From Flaccisagitta enflata (lineage: Eukaryota > Chaetognatha > Sagittoidea > Aphragmophora): a stretch of 64,000 nt of DNA. The stretch lies in assembly GCA_965153355.1 (NCBI GenBank), contig OZ231127.1, positions 65,906,001 through 65,970,000 on the forward strand, read 5' to 3'. Of this stretch, positions 1 through 12,175 are shown piece by piece. The stretch's first letter is position 1; every line of letters begins with the position of its first letter. The notes under the pieces were generated by a model. That model did not search any database. It saw only the letters and a program-made list of their open reading frames with translations, and was not told the DNA's origin. A program made the translations under genes and the position numbers.

Positions 1-217
1 ATCCATACAAATCTCAATTCGCTCGTCAAAAGACCATAAAGATAACAGTAAGTGCAAACAAAAGGCACCCAGTTGTGTTCATTTGTTTTTCAGCAAACCA
101 TTGATCCCCTCAAAGGCGACCACTGGTCGTTTGGAGTGGAAACCAAGATAGAAACCCGGGGAAAAAAGAACAATGATTTCATTTACCTCGGTCATCATCA
201 GAAAATTGGCACAAATA

Positions 218-795
218 CACTCTTTTTTTTTTATAAGCACGCTAATTTTTCGGCTGAGGCTGAGCGTGCTTAGCAAAATCTCATTTTCGAGGCTGAAATG
301 TGCTTAAATGCGTGCTTATCATTTATCAGTAAGTAATTATCCTATTCAGTCAAGAACAAAGTACGCAGTAGGGTAAAGAAAACATTAATACAGTGTTGTA
401 TAGTATAGAATTAAGTATAGTATAAAATACAGTAATGAATGTATTTTGCATAAAAAAGTATATAGTATCATTCACTGACGTTGTCTTACTTTCATATATT
501 AATAGTATTTTTAAATATTATTAGAAAACAAATTATTTCTATCAGTATCAAAATCCTGAATGTACTGATAGATTGATGTTATAAATGATTACAATTTCTA
601 TCAAAGTTGCTGTTGGTTTTTGTGAAATTTTAATCAAAAATCTAAAAAAAATGGCATATTTTTCAAAATTTACCAAATTTTTTTTTTCAAATTAGAAATC
701 TCAGCCTGGACCGTGCTTAGCTATGTGCTTAAATTTTCCCAATATCTGAGGCTGGGCGTGCTTATAAACGAGGTGCTTATAAAAAAAAAAGAGTG
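218..795. mobile_element. TA-flanked MITE, CACT(T)nATAAG ends, 578 bp
   Basis: Starts CACTCTTTTTTTTTTATAAG and ends with its inverse; both sides carry TA (216-217, 796-797), the target duplication of mariner-like elements. Subterminal motif GTGCTTA/ GCGTGCTTA recurs at both ends. The middle (380-690) is AT-rich with no coding signal. Confidence 0.7.
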
Positions 796-1220
796 TATGC
801 AAATTATGTACTGTAAATCCCACCAAAGAGGCAGCTCCATATAATGTCAGAAAATACTGCTACAGAATAGTTTCCATGATTAAGAAAAATCTTTGAACAC
901 AGATTACTATGTTGTTACGTCTGTAAAAAACAAAAGTTTGTTATTTGAGGGTTTGGCTTTCACAATCCTTGAAGAAATCCCGGTCTTATGGAGCCTCCAC
1001 AGTAATTCCAATGGAAGTTAAATGTCAAATATGCCTTTTTGTTTAGAATGTGTAAAATAGGGTGCAAACGTATTTTGGTTTCAATTTCTTTCTTGCCCAA
1101 AGATAGAAAAACAGTATCGTAATGTGACCTTTCAAGAGTCGTTTGATTCAATTGGCTGTCTTTTCCGATAAGATCCTGCTTTTTTCATTGATAGATTTCC
1201 AAATCGAGAAAAATAATTCT
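796..1220. other. No feature seen
   Basis: Unique-looking AT-rich DNA with no recognisable gene, repeat or terminal motif. Confidence 0.4.
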
Positions 1221-1364
1221 TTTGATGTCCCCCAAAAACTCACCTGTAAGAGCTTTTCTTTCTGAGCATGAATTTGGGAGCGTCGAGAGTTCGAGGGGAA
1301 GTGCCGTTTCTAGGAGACGTGCAGTTACGAGGGGAAGCGTTGTTCCGGATGGAGGCATTGCGAG

Positions 1365-1455
1365 GGGAAGCGCGGCCACCACCACCACCCACGCTGCCAC
1401 CACCACCTCCACCACCGCCGCCGCCACCACCACCGCCGCCGCCACCGCCCTCATA
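1365..1455. repeat. Imperfect (CCA/CCG)n triplet tract
   Basis: Imperfect CCACCACC/GCCGCC run. The short frames through it (Gly, Pro, Ala or Val runs) follow from the repeat and have no support as genes. Upstream 1270-1370 has five loose GAGGGGAAG units. Confidence 0.7.
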
Positions 1456-2117
1456 CACGTAACGTTTTTTAGGGGACGCCGAGGTTCGAAAGCCAGTTGG
1501 TGATCTGAGTGAGCAATGAAACAATGATATGATAAGACGTTGAGTGCTAGCAGTGTTACTGAAAGAATGGCAAGGGAATCAACAAGTTTCCCAGGAATTC
1601 AAAGATTCGTTCTTCAGACGCACACAAACATGAACTTGTTCGGGAATTCCTTAATCATAACTGGTGGATTGAATTAAAGACAGCAATATGGACAGTTGGA
1701 CGGAGCGACTAACCGACCAACCGACAGAAAAGGGTTAAGGTCCCAAACATGTGGACGAATCTAGACTTACAGGCAACAAACAGGCAATACGTAAAACAAG
1801 GCCGGATACACGGCTATACAAGTCGAATGTGGTTGGGCACTGGGTAGGAGCAGTGATGAAATAAGCTAACCAAGATTTTTGGCAGGAGCAGTGACACGAA
1901 AACTGCACATTAACGCCAAAAAAAGCTACAGACTGCATGAAAATAAAACGAGAGCAGTCACCCAAATCTATAGCAGTACCCTCTACAGCCCACACAGGAG
2001 GTGGTATGTGGTTATGTGGCGTATCAATCAAATGCTTATGTTTATACAAGTGGCGCCATCGAGGCGATTTCTCAATTTCCTCCTATTCACCGAGATACAG
2101 GCTTCAGAGAGGCAAAC

Positions 2118-2585
2118 AAGTCATCCAAGGATCGCACATGGTCAGCGGTACCCGATGCCCCGCTTGGAGTGATTAGCGGCAGCGGCGGCAGTGGCAGCGG
2201 CGGAGGAGGAGGTGGCGCCACCACCATTGGCGATGGTGGCGGCCACAACGCTCCAAACAGCGGCGGCAGCGGCGGAGGAGGAGGTGGCGCCACCACCATT
2301 GGCGATGGTGGCGGCCACAGTGCTCTCCCCCTTGGCAGCGGCGGAGGAGGTGGCGCCACCACCATTGGCGATGGTGGCGTTCACGACTCTCGTCCCAACA
2401 GCGGCAGCGGAGGTGAGGGTGGTGCCACCACCACTGGCGATGGTGGCAGCCACCAGTTACCTCGAAACACTCCCGGCGGAGGTCGACGAAGCAGATATGG
2501 CAGCGTTGCCCGAAAAAACAATCCACTTAATCGGTTTCCACAGCCACAACAACACATACCGCAACCACGGCAACAACAACAACAA

Positions 2586-2678
<93 letters not shown>

Positions 2679-2950
2679 CGAAACAACCGAACGAGAAAGC
2701 CGCAAAATCTCATTGTGGGTAGAAAAGTGAGCCAGGGCCTTGTCTCATGGAAAGGCGCTGACTTGACGACAAACTTTTTCCTCACCTACGTCGATATCGA
2801 ATCAACTTCGGAGCAGATTAGGGCTGACGTCGAATCTCAAGGATTAAAGATCGTCGAATTGGAGGAGAGGCAACGACGTCATAACCGCAACGGTTCACCC
2901 CTGTGTCCTACAGGAGGACATCGGCCCTTTGGGGCCGCTGCCCAAAAAGG
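2118..2950 (+). mobile_element. Family A element, copy 1
   Basis: Long end: GTCATCCAAGGATCGCACAT then GGTCAGCGGTACCCGATGCC. Short end: CACCCCTGTGTCCTACAGGA, then GGGGCCGCTGCCCAAAAAGG. Core: four units of a 54-75 bp minisatellite built on GGTGGCGCCACCACCATTGG (2205-2440), then Q-coding (CAA)n at 2571-2679. A 346-codon open frame crosses all this but depends on repeats. Confidence 0.65.
2571..2679 (+). repeat. (CAA)n microsatellite
   Basis: About 36 nearly perfect CAA units inside family A copy 1. Confidence 0.95.
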
Positions 2951-3429
2951 AGCTTTTTTCAACACTTTTCATAACAACAAATTATTACCCTTTAAGGAGC
3001 TGTACATCAAGAACGGGGCTGAATCTTCCAAATCGCTCTGATGGCGCCATTTGCATTAATATGGGCTTTCCATTGGTACCCTGCATGACCGTATAGCACC
3101 ACCTGTATGAGCTGTAGGGGGTACTGCAATAGATTTGGTTCACTCTTTTCGACTGCTCTCGTTGTATTTTCATGCAGTCACGGAAGGACCGACCCACCGA
3201 CCCACCGACAAACAGCGGGTTATAGAGTCGCATGCACGCGACTAAAAAAAATCAGAATGAGGCTGGATGTAGACAATGAATGAGTGGAAGTAATTCATTC
3301 GGTTTGTTGGTCTGTCAGTCCGTCGGTGCATCCATCGGTGCGCAACCGAGTCAAAATGTTGGCGTTTTTTCGCTATTCCGCTACATCTTAAGCATTGTGG
3401 ATCCTTAATTGACTTCATGCAGGATCGGG

Positions 3430-4110
3430 GAAAAAAGTCGAAGTCAGTCTTCGACTTTTTGACATATTCAAGAGAAACAGGGTTTTCATTTTCTTATGAG
3501 GAAAGTTGTGGGTCTCGATCGACCGATTGGTCCCTCAAACGAAATTGATAGGGTAAGTAAATTTGATAATTCTCTTTCATTTGGCGCCAAGCAGAATGCT
3601 CTACGACAAATATTTTTACGCTATAGATTTTTTTACATCATTATGAAAATTCATAATGGATTCTTTTCTGATTTTTTCTGATTTGTGTAGGATCAATAAA
3701 AGAGTGTATTTGTGTGCTTGCTTGAGCATGCAAATACAAAAAAAAACATGTTTATGAGCACAGCTGCTCATCAGTGAGGGCGTTTTTAAGCATTTTAGCT
3801 TATTTAGCTCACTTAGCTCAGTCTATTCTTTCTGATTTCCAAATACGATAAAATGAATAAATATTTTCATATTTATTAAGCAAGCAAATAAAAACACATC
3901 AGTGAGCAGAGCTGCTCATCTGTGAGGGTGTTTTTAAGTATTCTAGCTCATTTAGCTCATATAGCTTGCCTTTTCTCTGATTTTAAATAGAATGAATAAA
4001 ATTAATGTTTTGATTTACATGCAAACAACAATGTCAATACAAGAAAGCATGTCAGTGAGCAAAGCTGGTTGACTGGTTGAATTATTTTGAATATTTTAGG
4101 TTAATGTCAT
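3430..4110 (+). repeat. Dispersed AT-rich segment, copy 1
   Basis: Shares TTCGACTTTTTGACATATTC, AAGAGAAACAGGGTTTTC, the TTTCATTTGGCGCCAAGCAG stretch and the TTTAGCTCATTTAGCTC units with 6470-7180. Within it the unit beginning GAGCATGCAAATACA recurs about every 155 bp (3724, 3880, 4016). A third, more diverged copy of its left part lies at 30890-31180. Confidence 0.7.
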
Positions 4111-5620
4111 GGAAAAGGGTCCGTGGACAGAGTGAAATCCATCAATTTTGAAATGTTGAAATTGAACAAACCATACATCATCATGTAGCTAACCTTATAT
4201 CATGTATGAATTGATACTTTGATTTTCTTACCTGAGCTCATTTTTCATACAAATTAGGCCTAATCATACATTTTTTTGCAAGCGTACTAATAATAAATTT
4301 AGTTGAATACAATGAAGAAAATCAATACGACAGTCAAATTTTGATGAATATGTTCACAATCATGTATGATCATGTTTCTGAATTTTTTTAAAAATTTGAG
4401 TTTTTTGAAAAAATCTCTATAAGTACCATTTCTGGCTGGGTGGGTTGTTGGAGGAAAAAAAATTTTTGCTAAGCTCTGTTTCAAGCCAGTGACGAGGCAT
4501 CTTTAAAGGAAGCTTCATGCAAAATTTCAACCATATCGGACAATCATTTCAAAAGTTATGCCGTTTTTTTAATTTTTTTTTTCTGGTAGGCTGATTGGTC
4601 TGTTTAGACTATTCGACATTCTTTAAAAGACACCAGAATATAGGTGAAGGACCCTCTTGATCTAGGTAACAACCATGCAAAATTTCATTGGGCTAGCTCA
4701 AATAGTTTTTGGGATAAACCAATTTGAATTTTAAGAAATTTTACTTAATTGAGGCACAAAAGCATCGCGCCTTTGTGTGAGAGCGCTGTGTGTAAACAAA
4801 GAATTGGCACGAGGCTTGTCGGCGAGCTGCCACAATTCACTCCCATTTCAGTACTCAACTTTGTACTCTTATCAGACCAAACGAATTCAGAGTTAAGGCT
4901 TGAAATTTTAGATGTAGGTACAGAATTTGTCAATCTTTCTCATCATGTAGATGAATTTTCCGTTAATCATGTTACTATGCCTTGACAGAGTATGAATCAT
5001 AGTGTGACACAAGTGTGACACTACCAACAAGGAGCACCTTTGAATTGTAACGCTCTAGGAAAATGTTGATTTCTCCAAATGAAAATGAGAAAATCCTTGA
5101 AATTTGGAGGAAATGTCGTTCAACTAGTTGTTAACGCAATGACAAAAGAAAAAATGCTTAATGTTTGAACAATCAGGCTTACAAAAACTGTCGGCTTATC
5201 TCATTTTGAGAAACAAACAGAAAAATGAAGGGGAAGAGTAAAATAATTTTAAGTCATTTTTTTGTCTTACAGTTGAGTTATTGAGTTCAAATTTTTTGCA
5301 CATATCAATAGATGGATAGGGATGGCTTACAAGCTATTGGATGACTCTGCTTGACATTTTTGATTGCTTAAACTAGCTTTTTGCTTACAGGGACTAAATC
5401 GGGACAGGCCAAAAAGGCCCTTCTACCCTGTTTTGGACCCTCCCATAGGGGCAGTTGGAGGAGCAAAATTGGTTTGGTATGGCGCACCAGGTAGTTAGGC
5501 ATGTCACCCCGCCTTTGTGACCTTATTCAATGCAGCAGCAGAAGCGATGACACTGCTACAATGGTGGAGAGTCAGGGTTTTTTGGGCGGACCCCGATGCG
5601 CGGAATTAACCTTTTAGCAC
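4110..5620. other. Non-coding AT-rich stretch, nothing assigned
   Basis: No gene family, terminal repeat or tandem array recognised. A 78-codon frame at 4749-4985 has no recognisable domain. The line GGACTAAATCGGGACAGGCC at 5391 and the GC-richer 5400-5610 part look like a different, unidentified repeat. Confidence 0.35.
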
Positions 5621-5625
5621 ATCTA

Positions 5626-6058
5626 CACTTTTTTTTTTTTTATAAGACAACCTTTTTTCAACTCAGCCTGGAAAGTTCTTAAACCTCAAGTCATTCCTCA
5701 TAGCCTCAAATTCCTCTCTTAACTTGTTCTTATTTTTCCCTGACTTGATCTATTATTACTGATATTATTACTGACACTTATATCACTATTACTGATGTTA
5801 CTACTATTACTACAAATGTTGCTACTACTTCTACTACTACTTGTACAACTCATAGTCTTCTACAATTAATACTATTGCTACTACTACAACTACAACTTCT
5901 ACTACTATTACTTTTACTACTCTCTCTTATAACGGAAAACAAAAAAATTTGGCTGAGGTAAATGTCAGCCTGAACTGTCTCTTATTTTGTTCTTAAATTT
6001 TCAGAGAATCTCAGCCTCATGTCTCTTATAAAAAAGTCTCTTATAAAAAAAAAAAGTG
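5626..6058. mobile_element. TA-flanked MITE, CACT(T)nATAAG ends, 433 bp
   Basis: Same ends as 218-795 with TA at 5624-5625 and 6059-6060. Here the subterminal motif is TCTTAT/GTTCTTA. The core carries an imperfect TACTACTAT-type triplet repeat (5745-5930). Confidence 0.7.
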
Positions 6059-6235
6059 TAGCTCATTTGGCTCAGTCCTATTTTTCTCTGATTTTCAGTG
6101 CAATCAATACATACTATTGCTTTTGATTTGATCCAACAAATAAAAGAATTTCAGTAAGTGAAGATAAAAGCATGGTGAAAAATGATCAATGCTTACAACT
6201 TTTTTCCTCACAGCGACAGACGCCATTACTAGTGA

Positions 6236-7520
6236 CACTTTTTTATTTTATAAGAACGCTCACTTTTTGAGCAAGCCTTCAATGTTCTTAAATTTTGAGC
6301 GGTTTCAAGGCTTGAACGTTCTTAAATTGTTCTTAATTTAAACACACTTTTTAACCTTCAATTAAGAACATTTTTAATTATCTTATGTTTGTTATTAATA
6401 AGAAAATGAAGGAAAATGACAATGAAATAACAAAGCAGCAGGTTTAAACATTATAAGTGAATAAAAATTAATCGAAAAAGTCGGTCAGTCTTCGACTTTT
6501 GACATATTCAAGAGAAACAGGGTTTTCTTTATTTATGGGAAAGTTGGGAATCTCCACCGAGCGAATGGGGCCTCCAATGAAATTGATAGGTAAGTAAATT
6601 TAATAATTCTTTCATTTGGCGCTACAGAATGCTCTTTACGATATATATTTTTCGTAATGAATTTTTAAAGATTTATTTATGAAAATTGCGAATTGAATTT
6701 TTTTTGATTTTTTATGATTTTGAGTAGGATCAAAAAAGGAGTGTATTTATGTTTGTTTGAGCATGCAAATACAAGAAAACATGTTTATAGCTGCTTATCT
6801 GTCAGGGTGCTTTTGATGTGTTTGGATGACTTAGCTCATTTAGCTATTTAGCTCAGTTTTTTTTTTAATGTGATAAATGAATAGATATTTTGATACATGT
6901 TTAAGAAAGCAGATACAGTGGTGCATATCAGTGAGCATAACTATTATCTGTGAGGGTGTTTTTCAGCATTTTAGCTCACTTAGCTCATTTAGCTGTCAGT
7001 TTTTTTTTTCTCTAATTTTAATGGGACAAATAAATGTTTTACGGGGAGCACAAATACAGGAAAGTATATTAGCATGCAGCTGATTGTCTGGTTGAGTGAT
7101 TTTGAGCATTTTAGCTCATCTAGCTCATTTGGCTCTGTCTCATTTTTCTGATTTTCAGTGCAATCAATACAATTGCTATTGACGGATCTAAAAAAAAAAA
7201 GATTTGTAGTGACTAAAGACAAAAAGCTATGAAAAGTGACCAATGCTTGACTTTTTCCTCACGGCGACAATCGCCATTACTGGTAAAAGAAAGATATATA
7301 CTATATAAAGAACTTGATTTGCTGAACAGATCTTCTTGACACAGTAAAATCGATTGAAAAAAGCCCAGAAAAAAATGTTCTTAAATTTAAGATTTTAAGC
7401 TTAATGTTCTTAAATTTTTAAGAAATAAAGCCTTTGAATGTTCTTAGCATGTTCCTAAATTTTTGATGATTTGAAGCCTAACGTTCTTATAAACTTGGTT
7501 CTTATAGAATAAAAAAAGTG
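6236..7520. mobile_element. Larger relative of the CACT(T)nATAAG MITE, nested
   Basis: Left end ACACTTTTTTATTTTATAAG (6234), right end TTATAGAATAAAAAAAGTG then TA. Subterminal motif is GTTCTTAAAT, repeated near both ends (6288-6340, 7375-7500). The interior carries a copy of the 3.4-4.1 kb segment. The left side lacks a clear TA, so its border is uncertain. Confidence 0.45.
6470..7180 (+). repeat. Dispersed AT-rich segment, copy 2
   Basis: Direct repeat of 3430-4110 with many small differences, nested within the element at 6236-7520. The tandem TTTAGCTC units recur at 6826, 6970 and 7105. Confidence 0.7.
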
Positions 7521-7815
7521 TATAAATCATTTGACCTTCAACCCTGTAGCGCACATGCCCGTCCGTCCATCTGTTTATCTACAACCAAAACAGATTTAAC
7601 ACGACGTTACCTTCGTCTTAACAAGGTTCAGAATGACGTTACCTAAAAAGGTAAACATGGATTTACCTTCGTCCCGAAGCTTTCCGGTGAAGTCGATGAG
7701 CAGACGGGTGAGGAGGAGGAGGAGGAAGAGTGGACTTGGAGTAGTAAGTTGAAGCGCAACTGAAAGAAAATTAAAACAAATTCCTGTGAATCCTAAGAAA
7801 GTTGGACAACGTAAC

Positions 7816-7934
<119 letters not shown>

Positions 7935-8154
7935 AATGAAGAGAGACAGACTATATGAAATGTAACAAAAAGTATCTTACAAAAAACTTTAGGAAAACGT
8001 TTTTGAGAAATAAACTTAACATATAAAAGTAAAATAAAAACATTCAAAAGCTACTCATCACATCGAAATTGTGTCGTTGGCTGACTTGGAAGATGCAACC
8101 TCTGATTGCTGTAAGTTCAATTTTTAATCAATAGGACATTCGCTGTCTCGCAAA

Positions 8155-8240
8155 TTAAGTCGCGTGCTAGGCGACTCTATAAGCCACTTTTTAGTCGGTC
8201 CGTCAGCCCGTCTGTCGGTCCGTGGGTTTGTCAATCACCA
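8155..8240 (+). mobile_element. Family B hairpin end fragment
   Basis: AAGTCGCGTGCTAGGCGACT with a hairpin of 6-bp arms, then GTCGGTCCGTCAGCCCGTCT-type tetranucleotide repeat. Confidence 0.5.
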
Positions 8241-8442
8241 AGTCATTTTAAAGGTTTTTTACATTTTTGAATGTTAGAGAACAAACTTGAACGATTGAAC
8301 AGTTAGCTCAAATGTTTCTTTGAAAAAAAAAGTTTGTCCGTCTGTCTGTCCGACTTTATTCTGAAAGGGCCGACGCACGTGACGTTGGTCTAATGACCTC
8401 GCTCCGACTCACTCTGCCTGTCTGTGTATCTGATTTTATATA

Positions 8443-8658
<216 letters not shown>

Positions 8659-8769
8659 TTTCTATTCACTTCACAGTTTCCGACTCGGCGTCATTTGCTA
8701 ATTGAAAAATTCGATTCATGGTGACGTCTTTTATTTTTCTTTTCTTTTTTTTTCTCTCACTTTTTTCAT

Positions 8770-8975
8770 TTTTAGTCAATTCTAGAAAAGGCTTAGTCCG
8801 TCGGTTCATCCGTCGGTCTTGGTCCATAATATTTGAGTAAAAAAGCGTAGAAACGCGTTTTTCGGCTCTCTCTATATATGTATGCGTGTATGTTGAAAGG
8901 GGGATGCCGAAGGGGGTTGTACGCCCCTGCCCACCCGGCTGCGACGACATAGTAACCCTGCGTTACTCTCACTTG
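8770..8975 (+). mobile_element. Family B-prime element, degenerate
   Basis: TTTTTAGTC, GGCTTAGTCCGTCGG, then the right end CGCCCCTGCCCACCCGGCTG, CGACGACATAGTAACCCTGC, CTTGTT, as in the better copies at 52097 and 63215. Confidence 0.5.
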
Positions 8976-9129
8976 TTATTTGACAGTGGTTTGTGGAGCT
9001 TCTCATTAGTCTTTGGCTCAATTTCGGCCTCGAACAATCCCGGAACTTTTTTTTTTAATTTTGTTTAATCCGACCTTTACACATTCATTAATATCAGAGT
9101 CGATTACTCTTATTCAATCCTCCATTAGT

Positions 9130-11015
9130 TGTTCACTTACCTGTCACTGCTTTTTAAGGTAAAACTGTTTAAGATCGACAGTGTCAGCCAATCTCGTTCA
9201 TTCAATCATTCATCGAATGTTCGCTGTCGTCACTGCTCTCTAGGGTGAAGCTGTTGGTTTACAGTGATACAGCTATTATCATTCATTCAATCATTCATCG
9301 AATATTCGCTAACCTGGGTGTCACTGCTCTCGGGGGTGAAGCTGTTGGTTTAGTGACGCGATTTTCATTCATTGAATTATCATTCATCTAATGATTGCTG
9401 ACCTGGGGGTCACTGCTCTCTGAGGTGAAGCTGTTAGTTTACAGAGATACAACTATTTTCATTCATTCAATCATTCAACTAATGATAGCTGATCTGGGTG
9501 TCACCGCTCTCTGAGGTGTAGTTTTTTGTTTACAGTGATTCAGCTATCATTCATTCAATCTTTCATTGAATGATCGCCAACCTAGGTGTCACTGCTCTCT
9601 GAGATGTAGTTGTTGCCTGTTGGTTTAGCGATGTAGCAATTTTGATTCATTCAATCATTCATCTAATGATCGCTGACCCGGGTGTCACTGCTCTCTGAGG
9701 TGTAGTTGTTTCATGTTGCTTCAGTGATACAGCTATTTTCATTCATTCTATCATTAATTGATTGTTCACTAATCCGAATGTTACTGCTCTTGGGCATGAA
9801 GCTGTTTGTTTAGTGATACAGCCAATCTCACTCATTCATCCAATTCATTCATTCAATTGATTGTTCACTAACCCGGGGGTCACTACTCTTGGGGGTGAAG
9901 CTGTTTGTTTAGAGATAGAGCCAATCTCACTCACTCGTCCAATTCATTCAGCTAATTGATTGTTCACTAACCCGGTTGTCACTGCTTTTGGGGGTGAAGC
10001 TGTTTGCTTAGTGATACAGCCAATCTCACTCATACATTCAAATCATTCTGTCATCAATTGATTGTTCACTAACCCGGGTGCCTTTGGTCTTGGAGGTCAA
10101 GCTGTTTGTTTAGTGATACAGCCAATACCACTCATTTCTTCAATTCATTCATCTAATTGGTTATTCACTAACCTGGGTATCACTGCTCTCAGAGGTGAAG
10201 CTGTTTGTTTAGTGATACAGCCAATCTCACTCATTTCTCCAATTCATTCATCCAATTGATTGTTCACGAACCCGGGTATCACTGCTCTCAGAGGTGAAGC
10301 TGTTTGTTTAGTGATACAGCCAATCTCACTCATTCATCTAATTCATTCATCTAATTGATTGTTCACTAAGCCAGTTGTCACTGCTTTGGGGGGTGAAGCT
10401 GTTCGCTTAGTGATACAGCCATGTTGCTTCAGTGATACAGCTATTTTCATTCATTCTATCATTAATTGATTGTTCACTAATCCGAATGTTACTGCTCTTG
10501 GGCATGAAGCTGTTTGTTTAGTGATACAGCCAATCTCACTCATTCATCCAATTCATTCATTCAATTGATTGTTCACTAACCCGGGGGTCACTACTCTTGG
10601 GGGTGAAGCTGTTTGTTTAGAGATAGAGCCAATCTCACTCACTCGTCCAATTCATTCATCCAATTGATTGTTCACTAAACCGGGTATCACTGCTCTCTGA
10701 GATGAAGCTGATCATTTAGTGATACAGCCAATCTCACTTATCCAATTCATTCATCTAATAGATTGTTCACTAACCCGGGTGTCACTGCTTTTGGGGGTGA
10801 AGCTGTTTGTTTAGTGATACAGCCAATCTCACTCATTTCTCCAATTCATTCATCTAATGTAAACCTACCTGGGTATCACTTCTCTCAAATGTAGCATGTT
10901 GGTTTATGTTGATACAGCCAATCTCGCTCATTTCTCCAATTCACTCATCTAATTGATTGTTCACTAACCCGGGTGTCACTGCTCTCGGGGGTGAAGCTGT
11001 TGGTGAGGAGTCGTA
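9130..11015 (+). repeat. Minisatellite, about 90-105 bp unit, some 19 copies
   Basis: Unit built on TTCACTAACCCGGGTGTCAC, TGCTCTCGGGGGTGAAGCTG, TTTAGTGATACAGCCAATCT and CATTCATCCAATTCATTC. Early units are about 90 bp, later ones about 105 bp. It contains an exact internal duplication (9712-9950 and 10420-10658). Confidence 0.9.
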
Positions 11016-11690
11016 TTCGATGGAAGAGTCGTCGTCATCTTCCTGTCCAGAATCACTGAAAATGAAAAGCAAAACCCGATATCATATCTAATCATGAAGC
11101 AAAGAAAGAAAAAGTTTTGGTCAGATTAGTTTACTTTTTTGCCTAGTTTCTTTTTTGTCGACTCTACCGCAACAACAGTTGCCTACCTTCCTAACACGCC
11201 CACTTAGTAACATTTCCGTTGTCCAAATGATATCTATGACAAGTGAAACAATATCCCTCACTATTCCCACACTGAAAAATATGGAAGAGGGCCTTGTGAG
11301 CCCTCACTGACTAGGCCGGATGCACAAGCAATAAGTTGGTCTGTCGGTCTGTCGTTTGGTTCATCAGTTGGTCCACGTTCTTTTCAAATCTACTGAGGTG
11401 TTATTTGACATTTGCTATCTGAGTTTTTGCATACCCTTCCGCGACTGGGGTGTCGTGTATATGGCTTGTTAAGTTACAGGGGATGATGACGATATATCAT
11501 AAAACAACTTCTTTACCGTAATGTCAGGTCCGATTTAAGTGCGCAACTGTGTTTTGGTTTTTGTGAGTGAAATGTAGACTGGTCGGGTCTTACTACAAAA
11601 TTCGAGGCAAATTGGATCTTTTCAAAGACTCCATTTGCGCGTCTTTTGTGTTTGGCGCGCGCGAATGAACATTTGAATAAATGAAACCAA
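11015..11690. other. Spacer between minisatellites
   Basis: Mostly unassigned. GGAAGAGGGCCTTGTGAG and CCCTCACTGACTA at 11282-11313 are shared with 47650-47689 beside the second LINE. A family B-like scrap (GGCCGGATGCACAAG.. GTTGGTCTGTCGGTCTGTCG) is at 11313-11370. Confidence 0.4.
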
Positions 11691-12175
11691 GTGGCAAGAA
11701 GGGAAGGCGAAGGGAGATGAGACCTCATGGGCAACTGAGATGGGGAGGTTGAATGTTTGAATGAATGAATCCAAGTGGCGAGAAGGGAAGGCAAAGGGAG
11801 ATAAGACCTCATGGGGCAACTGGGATGGGGAGGTTGAATGTTTGAATGAATGAATCCAAGTGGCGAGAAGGGAAGGCAAAGGGAGATGAGACCTCATGGG
11901 CAACTGAGATATGGTGGTTGAATGTTTGAATGAATGAATCCAAGTGGCGAGAAGGGAAGACCCAGGGAGATGAGACCTCATGGGCAACTGAGATGGGGAG
12001 GTTGAATGTTTGAATGAATGAATCCAAGTGGCGAGAAGGGAAGGCAAAGGGAGATGAGACCTCATGGGCAACTGAGATGGGGTGGTTGAATGTTTGAATG
12101 AATGAATCCAAGTGGCGAGAAGGAAGGCAAAGGGAGATAAGACTCCATGGGCAACTGGGATGGGGAGGTTGTATG
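11690..12175 (+). repeat. 84-bp minisatellite, block 1
   Basis: Unit: GGTTGAATGTTTGAATGAAT, GAATCCAAGTGGCGAGAAGG, GAAGGCAAAGGGAGATGAGA, CCTCATGGGCAACTGAGATG. Starts at 11747, 11832, 11916 and 12000, so the period is 84-85. As 84 is 28 codons, minus-strand frames stay open across it. Confidence 0.93.

Larger units (their letters stand above)
1796..3245 (+). mobile_element. Family B composite carrying a family A element
   Basis: Begins ACAAGGCCGGATACACGGCT (family B distal end) and finishes with the hairpin GTCGCATGCACGCGAC (3227-3242) plus TAAAAA. Inside, 1927-2083 and 3017-3183 are inverted copies of each other (GCATGAAAATA..AGAGCAGTC, GTGGCGCCATC), and these enclose the family A element at 2118-2950. 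So it is a nest of three layers. Confidence 0.6.

Noticed and set aside
2001-3041. 346-codon frame with Gly-rich and poly-Gln parts
   Set aside because: It depends on the family A minisatellite and the (CAA)n tract and has no domain; other frames are equally open there.
4749-4985. 78-codon frame MRHKSIAPLCES..
   Set aside because: No family resemblance, no splice context, AT-rich surroundings.
9130-11015. CRISPR-like regular repeats
   Set aside because: Repeats of about 90-105 bp without unique spacers, in eukaryotic DNA; an ordinary minisatellite.
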